Positions 1 to 7,382 of a stretch of DNA of 9,884 bases are shown here, piece after piece; positions within the stretch are counted from its first letter, which is position 1, and each line of letters opens with the position of its first letter. A program made the position numbers and the translations under genes. The notes under the pieces were generated by a model. That model saw only the letters and a list, made by a program, of their open reading frames with translations, was not told the DNA's origin and did not search any database. This DNA is from Bacillota bacterium (GTDB lineage Bacteria > Bacillota > Clostridia > Acetivibrionales > DSM-1351): contig JAEWZA010000294.1 in assembly GCA_023395575.1 (NCBI GenBank), forward strand, positions 1 to 9,884, in the 5' to 3' direction.

Positions 1-1
1 T

Positions 2-700
2 ATTAGAATTCAGGCACTGTTTCCAGGTATTCAGTTAGAGAAGGCATATTCTGTATGTGATGACATAGATTCATTGATTTCTGAAAAGGCTGATTATGCA
101 TTTGATGATAAATATGGTTATTTAACAAGCTGCCCTACAAATCTTGGAACAGGAATGAGAGCATCGGTAATGTTACATCTTCCAGCATTGGTTATGACTG
201 GATACATTCAATCTATACTTGAAGGCTGTAATAAAGTGGGTGTTACTGTGAGGGGCATTTATGGCGAAAACAGTGAAGCCGTTGGTGATATGTTTCAGGT
301 GTCCAACCAGATTTCTTTAGGCAGAAAAGAAGATGAGACTATTGCCAGCATTGACGGTATATGTAAGCAGATAATTGATAGAGAAAAGTCCTTGAGGCTT
401 CAACTTTATAAGCAGAATATTTTCAAATTTGAGGATAGAATCTATAGAGCATATGGGTTGCTGCTTAATGCAAGAATTATTTCCACACAGGAATGCTTTA
501 AATATTTGTCTGATGTTAGACTTGGCGTAAGTATGGGAATAATAAAGGATATTAGTATAAATACTTTAAATGACATACAGGTGTTGTCACAGCCCGCAAC
601 ACTTCAGAAAATTTCAGGGAAACCGCTATCTCAGGAGGAAAGGGATATTAAAAGGGCTGAATTAATTAGATGTCAATTACAATCATCTAAAGATAAATGA
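2..700 (+). CDS. mcsB: Protein-arginine kinase McsB, 3' part (5' end outside window)
   Basis: The frame is open from the window edge and gives 232 residues. The family is normally about 340-360 aa, so roughly the first third, with much of the ATP-binding part, is missing. McsB is an ATP:guanido phosphotransferase that phosphorylates arginines on proteins, including the repressor CtsR, and so targets them to ClpC-ClpP. Visible hallmarks are RIQALFPG at the very start, the catalytic-loop YLTSCPTNLGTG with its conserved Cys (codon 131-133), VRGIYGE and EAVGDMFQVSNQ, SDVRLG, and near the C-terminus ERDIKRAELIR. The last contains the RDxxRA phospho-arginine pocket (Arg 641-643, Arg 653-655). It lies 83 bp upstream of clpC in the same direction, matching the ctsR-mcsA-mcsB-clpC operon of Firmicutes. 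The internal TTG at 74 is only a codon within the gene, not a start. Confidence 0.96.
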   Translation: MRIQALFPGIQLEKAYSVCDDIDSLISEKADYAFDDKYGYLTSCPTNLGTGMRASVMLHLPALVMTGYIQSILEGCNKVGVTVRGIYGENSEAVGDMFQVSNQISLGRKEDETIASIDGICKQIIDREKSLRLQLYKQNIFKFEDRIYRAYGLLLNARIISTQECFKYLSDVRLGVSMGIIKDISINTLNDIQVLSQPATLQKISGKPLSQEERDIKRAELIRCQLQSSKDK

Positions 701-783
701 TAATAGCTTTTGCAGATTCTAATTAAATTTAAGAAAAATCGAATGAAAATATATTATTGCGGATAAGTGAGAGGTGATCAAAA

Positions 784-3216
784 ATGTATCAACGTTTTAC
801 AGAAAAGGCAGAAAAGGCAATGACATTTTCTCAGCAGAGTGCTGTTGAACTAGGGCATAATTATGTAGGTACTGAACATATTCTGTTAGGTCTAGTAAAA
901 GAAGGCTCAGGAGTTGCTGCAAGAGTACTTCAGGCACAGGGAATAACTGAGGAGAAAATATTAAAGGAAATTGAAGAATTAATAGGCAAGGGTGAAACAG
1001 TTGGAGAGACACCAGTTGGATTTACTCCTAGAACAAAAAGAGTGTTGGAGCTTGCCTTCAAAGAAGCTAGAAGAATGGGGCAGGGCTATATTGGAACTGA
1101 ACATTTACTCCTTGGGATTATGAAGGAGGGGGAAAGCGTAGCTGTTAGGATATTGATGGACTTAGGTGTTGAACCCCAAAAACTTTTATCTGAGCTTGTT
1201 AAGGTATTAAATGAGGATGCGCCTGGTTCAACAGGAGCTCCTAAAAATGGGGGGACTAGTTCTAATACGCCTACATTGAATCAATTCGGCAGAGATTTGA
1301 CCGACATGGCGAGAGATGGGAAAATAGATCCGGTTATTGGCAGAGACACTGAAATTGAAAGAATTATACAAATATTAAGCCGTAGGACAAAAAACAATCC
1401 ATGTCTAATTGGAGAACCTGGAGTTGGAAAGACTGCTATTGCCGAAGGACTTGCTCAAAAGATTGTTGAGGGAAATATCCCTGAAATATTAAATGATAAA
1501 AGGGTTGTCACATTAGATGTTTCTTCGATGGTGGCAGGTGCAAAATACAGAGGAGAATTTGAGGAAAGACTCAAAAAGGCAATGGAAGAAATCCGTAAGG
1601 CTGGAAATGTAATTTTATTCATAGATGAGCTGCATACAATTGTAGGCGCGGGTGCTGCAGAAGGTGCTATTGATGCCTCTAATATATTAAAGCCATCACT
1701 TGCAAGGGGAGAAATACAAGTAATTGGTGCTACTACATTAAATGAGTATAGAAAACATATTGAAAAGGACGCTGCTCTAGAGAGAAGATTCCAGCCAATT
1801 ACTGTTGGCGAGCCTACAAAAGAGGAAGCGGTTGAAATATTAAAAGGTGTTAGGGATAAATATGAAGCACACCATAGAGTTAAGATAACAGATGGCGCTT
1901 TAGAGGCAGCTGTTAAGCTAAGCGATAGATACATTACAGACAGATTTCTTCCAGACAAGGCTATTGACCTTGTAGATGAAGCTGCTTCAAGGGTAAGGCT
2001 AAAAACCTTTACAGCACCTCCTGATGTTAAAAACATGGAGGAAAAGGTTGAAAGGCTTAGTAAGGAAAAGGAAGATGCTATAAGGCATCAAGAGTTTGAA
2101 AAAGCAGCAAAAATAAGGGATGAAGAACAAAAGCTTAAAAATGAGCTGGAAAGAATAAGGAATGAATGGCATCAGAAAAACCAAACTAAAACAGATACTG
2201 TTACAGAGGATGAAATAGAGGATATAGTTGCCAGCTGGACTGGTATACCTGTTAAGAAGTTGGCAGAGGAAGAAACAGAACGACTTCTCAAATTGGAGGA
2301 AACCCTTCACAATCGTGTTATTGGACAGGATGAAGCAGTAAAATCAATAGCTAAAGCCATCAGAAGAGGTAGAGTGGGATTAAAAGATCCAAAAAGACCA
2401 GTAGGTTCATTTATTTTCTTAGGACCTACGGGTGTAGGAAAAACAGAGCTCTGTAAAGCTTTGGCAGAGTCAATGTTTGGTGATGAAAAGGCTATGATAC
2501 GTGTTGATATGTCAGAGTTTATGGAGAAGCATAGTGTATCCAAGCTGGTTGGCTCACCTCCAGGATATGTAGGTTATGATGAAGGCGGACAATTGACTGA
2601 AAAGGTAAGAAGAAAGCAATATTCTGTTTTGCTTTTTGATGAAATAGAAAAAGCTCATCCTGATATATTTAATATTTTGCTACAGATTCTTGAGGATGGC
2701 AGGTTAACTGATTCACAGGGTAGAGTTGTTGACTTCAGAAATACAATTATAATAATGACTTCAAATGTGGGTGCCAGAACAATAACAGAGCCTAAACGCC
2801 TTGGTTTCTCAGTTGGAAATGATGAAGGCGCAAAAAATTATGAGGATATGAAGAAAAATGTAATGGGTGAATTAAAGAAAACCTTTAGACCAGAATTTCT
2901 TAACAGAATTGATGATATAATTGTATTCCACCCATTGACTGAGGATAACATTAAAGAAATTGTCAAGCTGATGCTTGGTGTACTGATAAAGAGGCTAGAG
3001 CAAAATGAAGTGGCTCTTGAAGTAAGTGATGAGGCTATGTCTTATATTGCTAAAAAAGGCTTTGATCCAATTTTTGGTGCAAGACCACTTAGACGCGCTA
3101 TCCAGAGTATGATTGAGGATATGCTTGCAGAAGAAATGCTTGAGGGAAGAATTAAAGCAGGAGATAGAGTTAGGGTGAATATTGAAGGAGAAAAATTCGT
3201 AGTTAATACATTATAA
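784..3216 (+). CDS. clpC: ATP-dependent Clp protease ATP-binding subunit ClpC
   Basis: This is a complete 810-aa Hsp100/Clp unfoldase, the normal length for ClpC. In the cytoplasm it hexamerises, unfolds substrates (including McsB-marked phospho-arginine proteins) and feeds them to ClpP. Domain order: two Clp_N repeats (about 3-140, each with a GTEHxLLG core); AAA-1 with Walker A GEPGVGKT (210-217), pore loop AGAKYRGEFE and Walker B FIDELH (D281/E282); a short coiled-coil M-domain with a UVR-like motif (about 415-465), the feature that separates ClpC from ClpB and ClpA; AAA-2 with Walker A GPTGVGKT (547-554), pore loop GYVGYDEGG and Walker B LFDEIEKAH (D619/E620); and an LGF tripeptide (673-675) at the expected ClpP-docking position. 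The start is fixed by the Shine-Dalgarno GAGGTGAT at 771-778. No promoter or CtsR box is evident in the 83-bp gap, so it is probably transcribed from upstream of the window. Confidence 0.98.
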   Translation: MYQRFTEKAEKAMTFSQQSAVELGHNYVGTEHILLGLVKEGSGVAARVLQAQGITEEKILKEIEELIGKGETVGETPVGFTPRTKRVLELAFKEARRMGQGYIGTEHLLLGIMKEGESVAVRILMDLGVEPQKLLSELVKVLNEDAPGSTGAPKNGGTSSNTPTLNQFGRDLTDMARDGKIDPVIGRDTEIERIIQILSRRTKNNPCLIGEPGVGKTAIAEGLAQKIVEGNIPEILNDKRVVTLDVSSMVAGAKYRGEFEERLKKAMEEIRKAGNVILFIDELHTIVGAGAAEGAIDASNILKPSLARGEIQVIGATTLNEYRKHIEKDAALERRFQPITVGEPTKEEAVEILKGVRDKYEAHHRVKITDGALEAAVKLSDRYITDRFLPDKAIDLVDEAASRVRLKTFTAPPDVKNMEEKVERLSKEKEDAIRHQEFEKAAKIRDEEQKLKNELERIRNEWHQKNQTKTDTVTEDEIEDIVASWTGIPVKKLAEEETERLLKLEETLHNRVIGQDEAVKSIAKAIRRGRVGLKDPKRPVGSFIFLGPTGVGKTELCKALAESMFGDEKAMIRVDMSEFMEKHSVSKLVGSPPGYVGYDEGGQLTEKVRRKQYSVLLFDEIEKAHPDIFNILLQILEDGRLTDSQGRVVDFRNTIIIMTSNVGARTITEPKRLGFSVGNDEGAKNYEDMKKNVMGELKKTFRPEFLNRIDDIIVFHPLTEDNIKEIVKLMLGVLIKRLEQNEVALEVSDEAMSYIAKKGFDPIFGARPLRRAIQSMIEDMLAEEMLEGRIKAGDRVRVNIEGEKFVVNTL

Positions 3217-3232
3217 AATTAAATCAAATTTT

Positions 3233-3273
3233 AGAGCATACTCTAGATATTTCTATAGGGTATGCTCTTTTTT
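3233..3273 (+). terminator. Rho-independent terminator of the mcsB-clpC operon
   Basis: A perfect 9-bp stem AGAGCATAC / GTATGCTCT (3233-3241 with 3260-3268) runs straight into a six-T tract (3268-3273), 16 nt after the clpC stop. The loop can pair further (CTA/TAG). It ends the heat-shock operon and separates it from the hydrolase gene downstream. Confidence 0.92.
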
Positions 3274-3563
3274 GTTGTATACTGATTACTGTACAATTCT
3301 TTGTCCAAGGTTTCATTTGTAACATGTTTTTTTATATGCTAGAATTAAATATCAACTTTCGAATATAAGCAAGTATAATACGAGTTGGATAAATATTGTA
3401 TATTTAATTAATTTCTAAAAGGTATTCGATTATTTAAATGCGGGTTTATTAAAGAGTTCAGAGATACCAGTGGGCATTTTTTAATGGGCTTAGAAATAGT
3501 AAATTTAGTAGCAGCTTTAAAAAATAAGAGTAAAAAAATTATTTTATAAGGTATGGTGAAAAA
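3274..3563. other. Intergenic stretch upstream of the hydrolase gene
   Basis: About 290 bp of AT-rich DNA with no convincing gene. It holds a short dyad TTGTA-N12-TACAA (3275-3296), a candidate promoter at 3317-3345 (listed separately) and an isolated TATAAT at 3374-3379 without a good -35. A stop-free run at 3412-3546, ending with a TAA at 3547-3549, could encode about 45 residues. Its only ATG (3484) has no Shine-Dalgarno and the peptide resembles nothing I recognise, so it is not called. The sequence immediately before the hydrolase start carries a weak ribosome site (AAGGTATGGTG). Confidence 0.6.
3317..3345 (+). promoter_or_regulatory. Candidate sigma-A promoter for the hydrolase gene
   Basis: TTGTAA (3317-3322), a 17-bp spacer, then TAGAAT (3340-3345). 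These match the consensus at 4 of 6 and 5 of 6 positions. It lies downstream of the clpC terminator and would give a leader of about 210 nt before the ATG at 3564, which is long. The AT-rich context makes chance matches likely. Confidence 0.4.
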
Positions 3564-4457
3564 ATGATAGAGCCAATAGAAAAAGTATGGACAGATGAAG
3601 AACTTAAAAGTGAAATAAGACGTATTAAAATGGCGATGTCTGAGGGTGATCCAACTGCTTTGAAGAAACAGCATGTGGGTACAGAGATGCATTTGGATAC
3701 TGAAGACGGCAAAGTGCGCATATTGGCATATAACCTTGACAATAAACAATCATTGCCGTTGTTTGTCAATATTCATGGCGGTGGATTTGTGCTGGGAAGT
3801 GCAGAATCGGATGACCCGTTTATGATGAATATTGCAGATAATGCCAATATAAAAATTATCAATATAGATTACAGTCTTGCTCCCGATTATCCATTCCCAA
3901 AGGCTTTGAATGAGTGTTATGCGGTAATTAAGTATGCGAAAGAGCATTGGAAGGAATTTAACATAGACCCTGATAATATTGCTGTTGGTGGTCACAGTGC
4001 AGGTGGAAATCTTAGTGCGGCTATTTGCCTATTGGATAACGAAAGAAGGCTTCTAGGAATTAGGAGCTTGATACTGGACTATGCACCAATGGATGTTTAC
4101 ACAGATGCAAGCCTTAAGACTCAGACGAAATATGCAATTCCAATACCTATGTGCCGTTTGTTTGATGCCTGCTATTGCAATAACAAAGAGGCAAGAAAAA
4201 ATCCTCTTATATCTCCAATATATGCAGAGATAGATAAATTGAGTTCTTTTCCTCCTACATTAGTAATCACTGCTAGCCGTGATTCATTGTGCGAAGAGGG
4301 GGAGAAATTTAAGGACATGCTGATAATGGCTGGTGTGGATGTAGTACACAAACGATTTGATGCCGAACACGGTTTTAACATGAATAATAGTCCATTAGCA
4401 AAAGAATCATGGCAGTTGATGATAGACCATTTGAAGAGAACCTTATGGGGAAAATAG
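3564..4457 (+). CDS. Alpha/beta hydrolase fold-3 esterase/lipase (HSL family)
   Basis: A 297-aa cytoplasmic enzyme (no signal peptide) of the hormone-sensitive-lipase or family IV carboxylesterase group, which hydrolyses short acyl esters. The oxyanion-hole motif HGGGFVLGS starts at H71. YSLAPDYPFPKAL follows, as is typical of the family. The nucleophile elbow GHSAGG places the catalytic Ser at 145, with His where the family commonly has Asp. The remaining triad members are D240 (in TASRDSLCEEG) and H269 (in DAEHGF). Length and motif spacing are normal, so it appears intact. The ATG at 3564 has a weak upstream GGTG; the frame cannot extend upstream because of stops at 3525 and 3531. It sits alone after the clpC terminator and faces the reverse-strand nucleosidase gene. 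The natural substrate cannot be told from sequence. Confidence 0.9.
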   Translation: MIEPIEKVWTDEELKSEIRRIKMAMSEGDPTALKKQHVGTEMHLDTEDGKVRILAYNLDNKQSLPLFVNIHGGGFVLGSAESDDPFMMNIADNANIKIINIDYSLAPDYPFPKALNECYAVIKYAKEHWKEFNIDPDNIAVGGHSAGGNLSAAICLLDNERRLLGIRSLILDYAPMDVYTDASLKTQTKYAIPIPMCRLFDACYCNNKEARKNPLISPIYAEIDKLSSFPPTLVITASRDSLCEEGEKFKDMLIMAGVDVVHKRFDAEHGFNMNNSPLAKESWQLMIDHLKRTLWGK

Positions 4458-4474
4458 AGGCAGTTTGAATGTAT

Positions 4475-4506
4475 GATATAAATTTTTATGCTAATAAATT
4501 CATATC
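4475..4506 (+). terminator. Weak AT-rich hairpin after the hydrolase gene (possible terminator)
   Basis: GATAT-A-AATTT (4475-4485) can pair with AAATT-C-ATATC (4496-4506): ten pairs, one mismatch and a 10-nt loop, followed by TTT. It starts 17 nt after the stop codon. The stem is almost entirely A/T, so its strength as a terminator is doubtful. Confidence 0.3.
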
Positions 4507-4570
4507 TTTAAAGATTTAGAGGATATCATCATATTTGTTTTGAGCAGGGTGCTAAGAATGGAGAAGTGTT

Positions 4571-4603
4571 TTTGTCGAAGGGAAACTAGTTCCCTTTGAC
4601 AAA
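4571..4603. repeat. 14-bp inverted repeat between convergent genes
   Basis: TTTGTCGAAGGGAA (4571-4584) and TTCCCTTTGACAAA (4590-4603) pair over all 14 positions, with one G-T wobble and a 5-nt ACTAG loop. It lies between the 3' ends of the hydrolase and the nucleosidase genes. A bidirectional terminator is the simplest reading, but neither side is followed by a T-tract, so transcript stabilisation or a protein-binding site are alternatives. Confidence 0.7.
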
Positions 4604-4648
4604 TAAAGTAAGTGCATTTGTAATAGAATTTATTGTATAGGCTGTTCT

Positions 4649-6820
4649 CTATTTTTCATAATTTTCTTGCAAAAAGCATTTCATAAAACGGTAAGAAGCT
4701 TCGATAGCATATGTTCTAAAGTGATCATCTTTGTCTTCATCGGCATAATCAGATACAGCTTTTGCAATTATAAAATCATTGATTTGCTCTATAGAAGCAA
4801 TCTCTCCAATTGCAAATGCTTCCATTTCAAGACCTAATACACTTCTAACATTTTTTGATATAGTTGAAAATATTTTTCTATCTTCAACTACCTTAGTACC
4901 TGTGGCAATAGCTTTGACAAATACTTTTGATTCTTTGGGAGCTAAGTGACCTTCTTGATGAATTATTAGTTCACGTTGAACAAGATTTTGTCCTTTTTTG
5001 GTTAACTCTATTTTAGTTGTTATTTTAATTAGTTTTTTTCTCTCTAATCTTTGAACTACGGTGTCCCAGTCTGGGCAATGAAGGTTTTTCTCTTCTTCAG
5101 AAATAGGGTTTTCACTACATGAACCTTCGAATATCTTTTTCAACAGCCAAGTTTCCTGTAAATTGTACTCAAGAGGACGTTTGGTAGCTATAGTTTTTTT
5201 CCAAGCATCAGTCATATACAGTACTTTTTGTTTCCAAAGAGGTTTAAGATTATAGGTGCGTATATCATGGAAGATTTGACTTTCATCTAATTTTCTATTA
5301 GTGTGAGATATTAATTTTCCGCTATCGTAGCTAAAGACCTTATCAGCTACAATAACATCGCCTAATTTTACTTTGTTACGCCAACCAGCGCAAATTCCTA
5401 CCATTGCAAGACAAGAAGGCTTAAGCTCATTAGAAAGCCTAGTTGCTAAATTAGCGGCATTCACGGCTCCCATATCACATGCACATGCAAGTGCATATGA
5501 TATTTCAATCCCATTTTTATTAGTATCTTTACGAATATAATATGGATAGCCTTTGCTATCATTGTGAAGAACCCAATCAGATTCTGCAGCCACTACTCCT
5601 TCTAATTCATCAGGAACAGCGGTCAAAATTAGTATATCAATTTTGTTTTTTGTGTTATTCAAAGTAGGCTCTCCTCCTAAGTCACAACATGTGTTATTTA
5701 AATTTTCTGAAGTTGTTGCTGAAATATATCTATTTAAATTTGCAAGACAATTACCTTTTAGACCTAATTTTTTAAGTTCTGTTTGAAGAGGATTGCGAAT
5801 GTAATCGAAAACAGCATCCTCACATCTTTGCAAAACATCTGAAAACTCTTTACAAGGAAATCCAAAGCGTTCTCGTTTAAAAAGGCTATGGAATGTAAAT
5901 TCCAAATATCTTTGGAATTTATAGTAAGACTCTGTGCCTTTTTCTAGCATATATTTGTCATAATTAGCTAAAATTTTGTTAAGGCATTGTTGTGACGCAT
6001 TAATATGTAATAAACCTTCAAGTAACATTCGTACATTATAGGGATTAGTTTTATTAGTAGTTTCAACAAACCAAGTTTTCAATCTAGTGTTACCAATTTG
6101 CAAATCCATGAAAAAAATACGAATATTATGTTCTTTTAATTCTAATACTAGACAATCACGGTTAAGTGGCTGTTTTAACTCAGCAGCTCTGTACTCAACT
6201 ATTAAAAGGGGTAAACCACTTGTTATCAACCAATTCGGAAGATTCATTTGTGCTTTTTTCTGTGTGGTTGCATGTAAATAAGTATTAGGGAGATACTTGC
6301 CAATATTTATCAGGGTATTAGTTTTTATTTCATTAGATGGTAATTCAACATTAATTTTTAGATTTAAGCACCTTGTTATTAAATCTTTTAAGTCCTTTTG
6401 AGATAATGGGCTGTTTATAAAAATCTTTTTGTTTATTGGTAAAAAACCCATTTCAATTTTACAAATTACTTTATTTTCATAGTAAATACCAGCACCATTA
6501 CTATCTTTGCCAATTTCTCTAACCTCAGTTGGGAAAAAACGTCTACTATGTATCACCATGCCGTGAGGAAGTTTAGCTAAGTTCACCACATCATCCTTGT
6601 CAAACCTGAATGCCCTTTTTACACTACAAAATACTTTCTCATTAGTATAGTCTTTTTTTTTATGTAAGGGACGCTTCTCAATATCGCCAAATCTATGTAT
6701 AAAATCACCATAAGGATTGATACTCATCCAATTGGGCTTTTTAAGTCGATATACAGGAATAGATACAAAATCTCTTGCATCGGCAAAAGGTGCTTGAAAA
6801 ATAATAAACAAGATAAACAT
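4649..6820 (-). CDS. Nucleosidase (MTAN/PNP-fold) protein with large uncharacterised N-terminal region; candidate conflict-system effector
   Basis: About 723 aa. Residues from about 393 form a phosphorylase/nucleosidase domain of the MTAN/PNP superfamily, whose members break N-glycosidic bonds of nucleosides or nucleotides. Visible are the first strand DILILTAVPDELEG (E405/E407), DMGAVNAAN (449-457), MVGICAG followed by LGDVIVAD, GLEMEAFA (E665, M666, E667, matching the MTAN substrate-binding Met-Glu) and AVSDYAD (D691, matching the catalytic Asp). Between the core strands, about residues 575-625 look like an inserted winged helix (CPDWDTVVQRLERKKLI and LTKKG). Residues 1-392 match nothing I can name; they hold FADARDF near the N-terminus. 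The start ATG at 6820 follows GAAGGGA with almost no spacing; a TTG at 6829 adds three residues but lacks a Shine-Dalgarno. The hydrophobic first ten residues are too short for a clear signal peptide, and a cytoplasmic location fits better. Similar nucleosidase domains act as ATP-destroying effectors in anti-phage systems; that role here is inference. Confidence 0.82.
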   Translation of the reverse strand: MFILFIIFQAPFADARDFVSIPVYRLKKPNWMSINPYGDFIHRFGDIEKRPLHKKKDYTNEKVFCSVKRAFRFDKDDVVNLAKLPHGMVIHSRRFFPTEVREIGKDSNGAGIYYENKVICKIEMGFLPINKKIFINSPLSQKDLKDLITRCLNLKINVELPSNEIKTNTLINIGKYLPNTYLHATTQKKAQMNLPNWLITSGLPLLIVEYRAAELKQPLNRDCLVLELKEHNIRIFFMDLQIGNTRLKTWFVETTNKTNPYNVRMLLEGLLHINASQQCLNKILANYDKYMLEKGTESYYKFQRYLEFTFHSLFKRERFGFPCKEFSDVLQRCEDAVFDYIRNPLQTELKKLGLKGNCLANLNRYISATTSENLNNTCCDLGGEPTLNNTKNKIDILILTAVPDELEGVVAAESDWVLHNDSKGYPYYIRKDTNKNGIEISYALACACDMGAVNAANLATRLSNELKPSCLAMVGICAGWRNKVKLGDVIVADKVFSYDSGKLISHTNRKLDESQIFHDIRTYNLKPLWKQKVLYMTDAWKKTIATKRPLEYNLQETWLLKKIFEGSCSENPISEEEKNLHCPDWDTVVQRLERKKLIKITTKIELTKKGQNLVQRELIIHQEGHLAPKESKVFVKAIATGTKVVEDRKIFSTISKNVRSVLGLEMEAFAIGEIASIEQINDFIIAKAVSDYADEDKDDHFRTYAIEASYRFMKCFLQENYEK

Positions 6821-6866
6821 TCCCTTCAAAGGTATAATGACTATTAATATTAGTAATTAGCATAAA

Positions 6867-6905
6867 CCACCCTCGTGCAGCGGTTAAACATGCATCAAAG
6901 GGTGG
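6867..6905 (-). repeat. Inverted repeat in the leader of the nucleosidase gene
   Basis: CCACCCT (6867-6873) and AGGGTGG (6899-6905) are perfect 7-bp arms. A nested TGCA/TGCA pair (6876-6879 with 6891-6894) extends the structure to an interrupted 11-bp stem with an 11-nt loop. It lies 47-85 bp upstream of the ATG on the reverse strand and would be transcribed if the -10 at 6918-6923 is used. Confidence 0.6.
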
Positions 6906-6917
6906 ACCCGATAGTGA

Positions 6918-6923
6918 ATTATA
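6918..6923 (-). promoter_or_regulatory. Candidate -10 element for the nucleosidase gene
   Basis: On the reverse strand this reads TATAAT, a perfect -10. At the usual 16-18 bp upstream only T-rich hexamers such as TTTTTG are found and there is no extended -10 TG, so the assignment rests on one element. It overlaps a short dyad ATAGT-N7-ACTAT (6911-6927). Use of it would give a leader of about 90 nt containing the inverted repeat at 6867-6905. Confidence 0.35.
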
Positions 6924-7135
6924 CTATGATACTGCTACCACAAAAAACAATATTCCGCAGAAACATCCACGAAAGGTACTAAGCAGGTATAGCAAATTGA
7001 TTAATTAATGACCGTTTAGGTTCATTTAGGCTGAGCCTCCCAAAACATCTGTTGCTTAACATATGCACTTTGAATTAACTCACCTACCCTTCATCCGAAA
7101 ATCTAATGAATAGTATTATTGGATGCTATCGGAGA

Positions 7136-7184
7136 TTCTATCGCAGGTTTTGCGATTTAGAAGGTAATACGGACCTTTGCCGTA
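7136..7184. repeat. Pair of adjacent hairpins
   Basis: First hairpin: TTCTATCGCA (7136-7145) pairs with TGCGA-TT-TAGAA (7151-7162), giving ten pairs with a 2-nt bulge and a 5-nt loop. Second hairpin: TACGG (7168-7172) pairs with CCGTA (7180-7184). A competing pairing AAGGT/ACCTT (7161-7165 with 7173-7177) excludes the second hairpin. The patch is visibly richer in G and C than its surroundings. No known RNA family is recognised. Confidence 0.45.
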
Positions 7185-7356
7185 AAACATTCAAGTTTAT
7201 GACATTATTATACAATGCCATAATAGTAAACACAATACTAAAATACCATAGTATACAAAATAGAGGTTTGTTATTGCGTCATATAATTTGATTTTAATAG
7301 ATATTTGGCAAATTGGGTTGATTTTATTGCTACAATTTGTGTTATATTGTGCAGAT

Positions 7357-7382
7357 GTATTATTTTATTGACAAAATAATAC
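7357..7382. promoter_or_regulatory. Perfect palindrome over the -35 region (candidate operator)
   Basis: GTATTATTTT (7357-7366) and AAAATAATAC (7373-7382) are perfect 10-bp arms around the 6-nt centre ATTGAC, most of which belongs to the -35 hexamer TTGACA (7368-7373). A dimeric regulator bound here would cover the -35 box, so repression is the natural guess. The binding protein is unknown and no regulator gene adjoins it. Confidence 0.6.

Larger units (their letters stand above)
6821..7356. other. Long intergenic region between divergent genes, no convincing gene
   Basis: About 540 bp separate the nucleosidase start from the promoter of the secreted RCC1 protein. I see no gene with a start and ribosome site. 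Two open frames were considered: one stop-free run at 6841-7005 with no usable start, and one ATG-initiated 61-codon frame at 7106 with no Shine-Dalgarno. The region holds an inverted repeat (6867-6905), a candidate -10 for the reverse gene (6918-6923), an AGGCTGAGCCT palindrome (7028-7038) and two adjacent hairpins (7136-7184). Its mixed structure could mean regulatory leaders or the relic of a decayed element. Confidence 0.6.

Noticed and set aside
701..783. Separate CtsR- or HrcA-controlled promoter for clpC
   Set aside because: No CtsR heptad direct repeat or CIRCE element is visible in the gap; readthrough from mcsB is sufficient.
1455..2036. Long reverse-strand frame inside clpC
   Set aside because: Antisense shadow of a highly conserved coding sequence; the clpC reading explains the codon pattern.
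3412..3549. Possible small protein (about 45 residues, or 21 from the ATG at 3484)
   Set aside because: No ribosome site before the ATG and no recognised family.
6761..6820. Signal peptide or membrane anchor at the N-terminus of the nucleosidase protein
   Set aside because: The hydrophobic run is only about eight residues, without a positively charged start in the ATG version or a convincing cleavage site, and it leads directly into the FADARDF patch. A buried beta-strand is more likely.
6841..7008. Stop-free forward run whose C-terminal half reads as a hydrophilic, protein-like peptide
   Set aside because: It follows a TGA directly and has no ATG, GTG or TTG start with a ribosome site. A run of about 55 codons is not remarkable. 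It could be a gene relic, but nothing supports that.
7106..7291. Forward ATG-initiated frame of 61 codons in the intergenic region
   Set aside because: No Shine-Dalgarno, no recognisable protein features, and it overlaps hairpins at 7136-7184. Chance frame.
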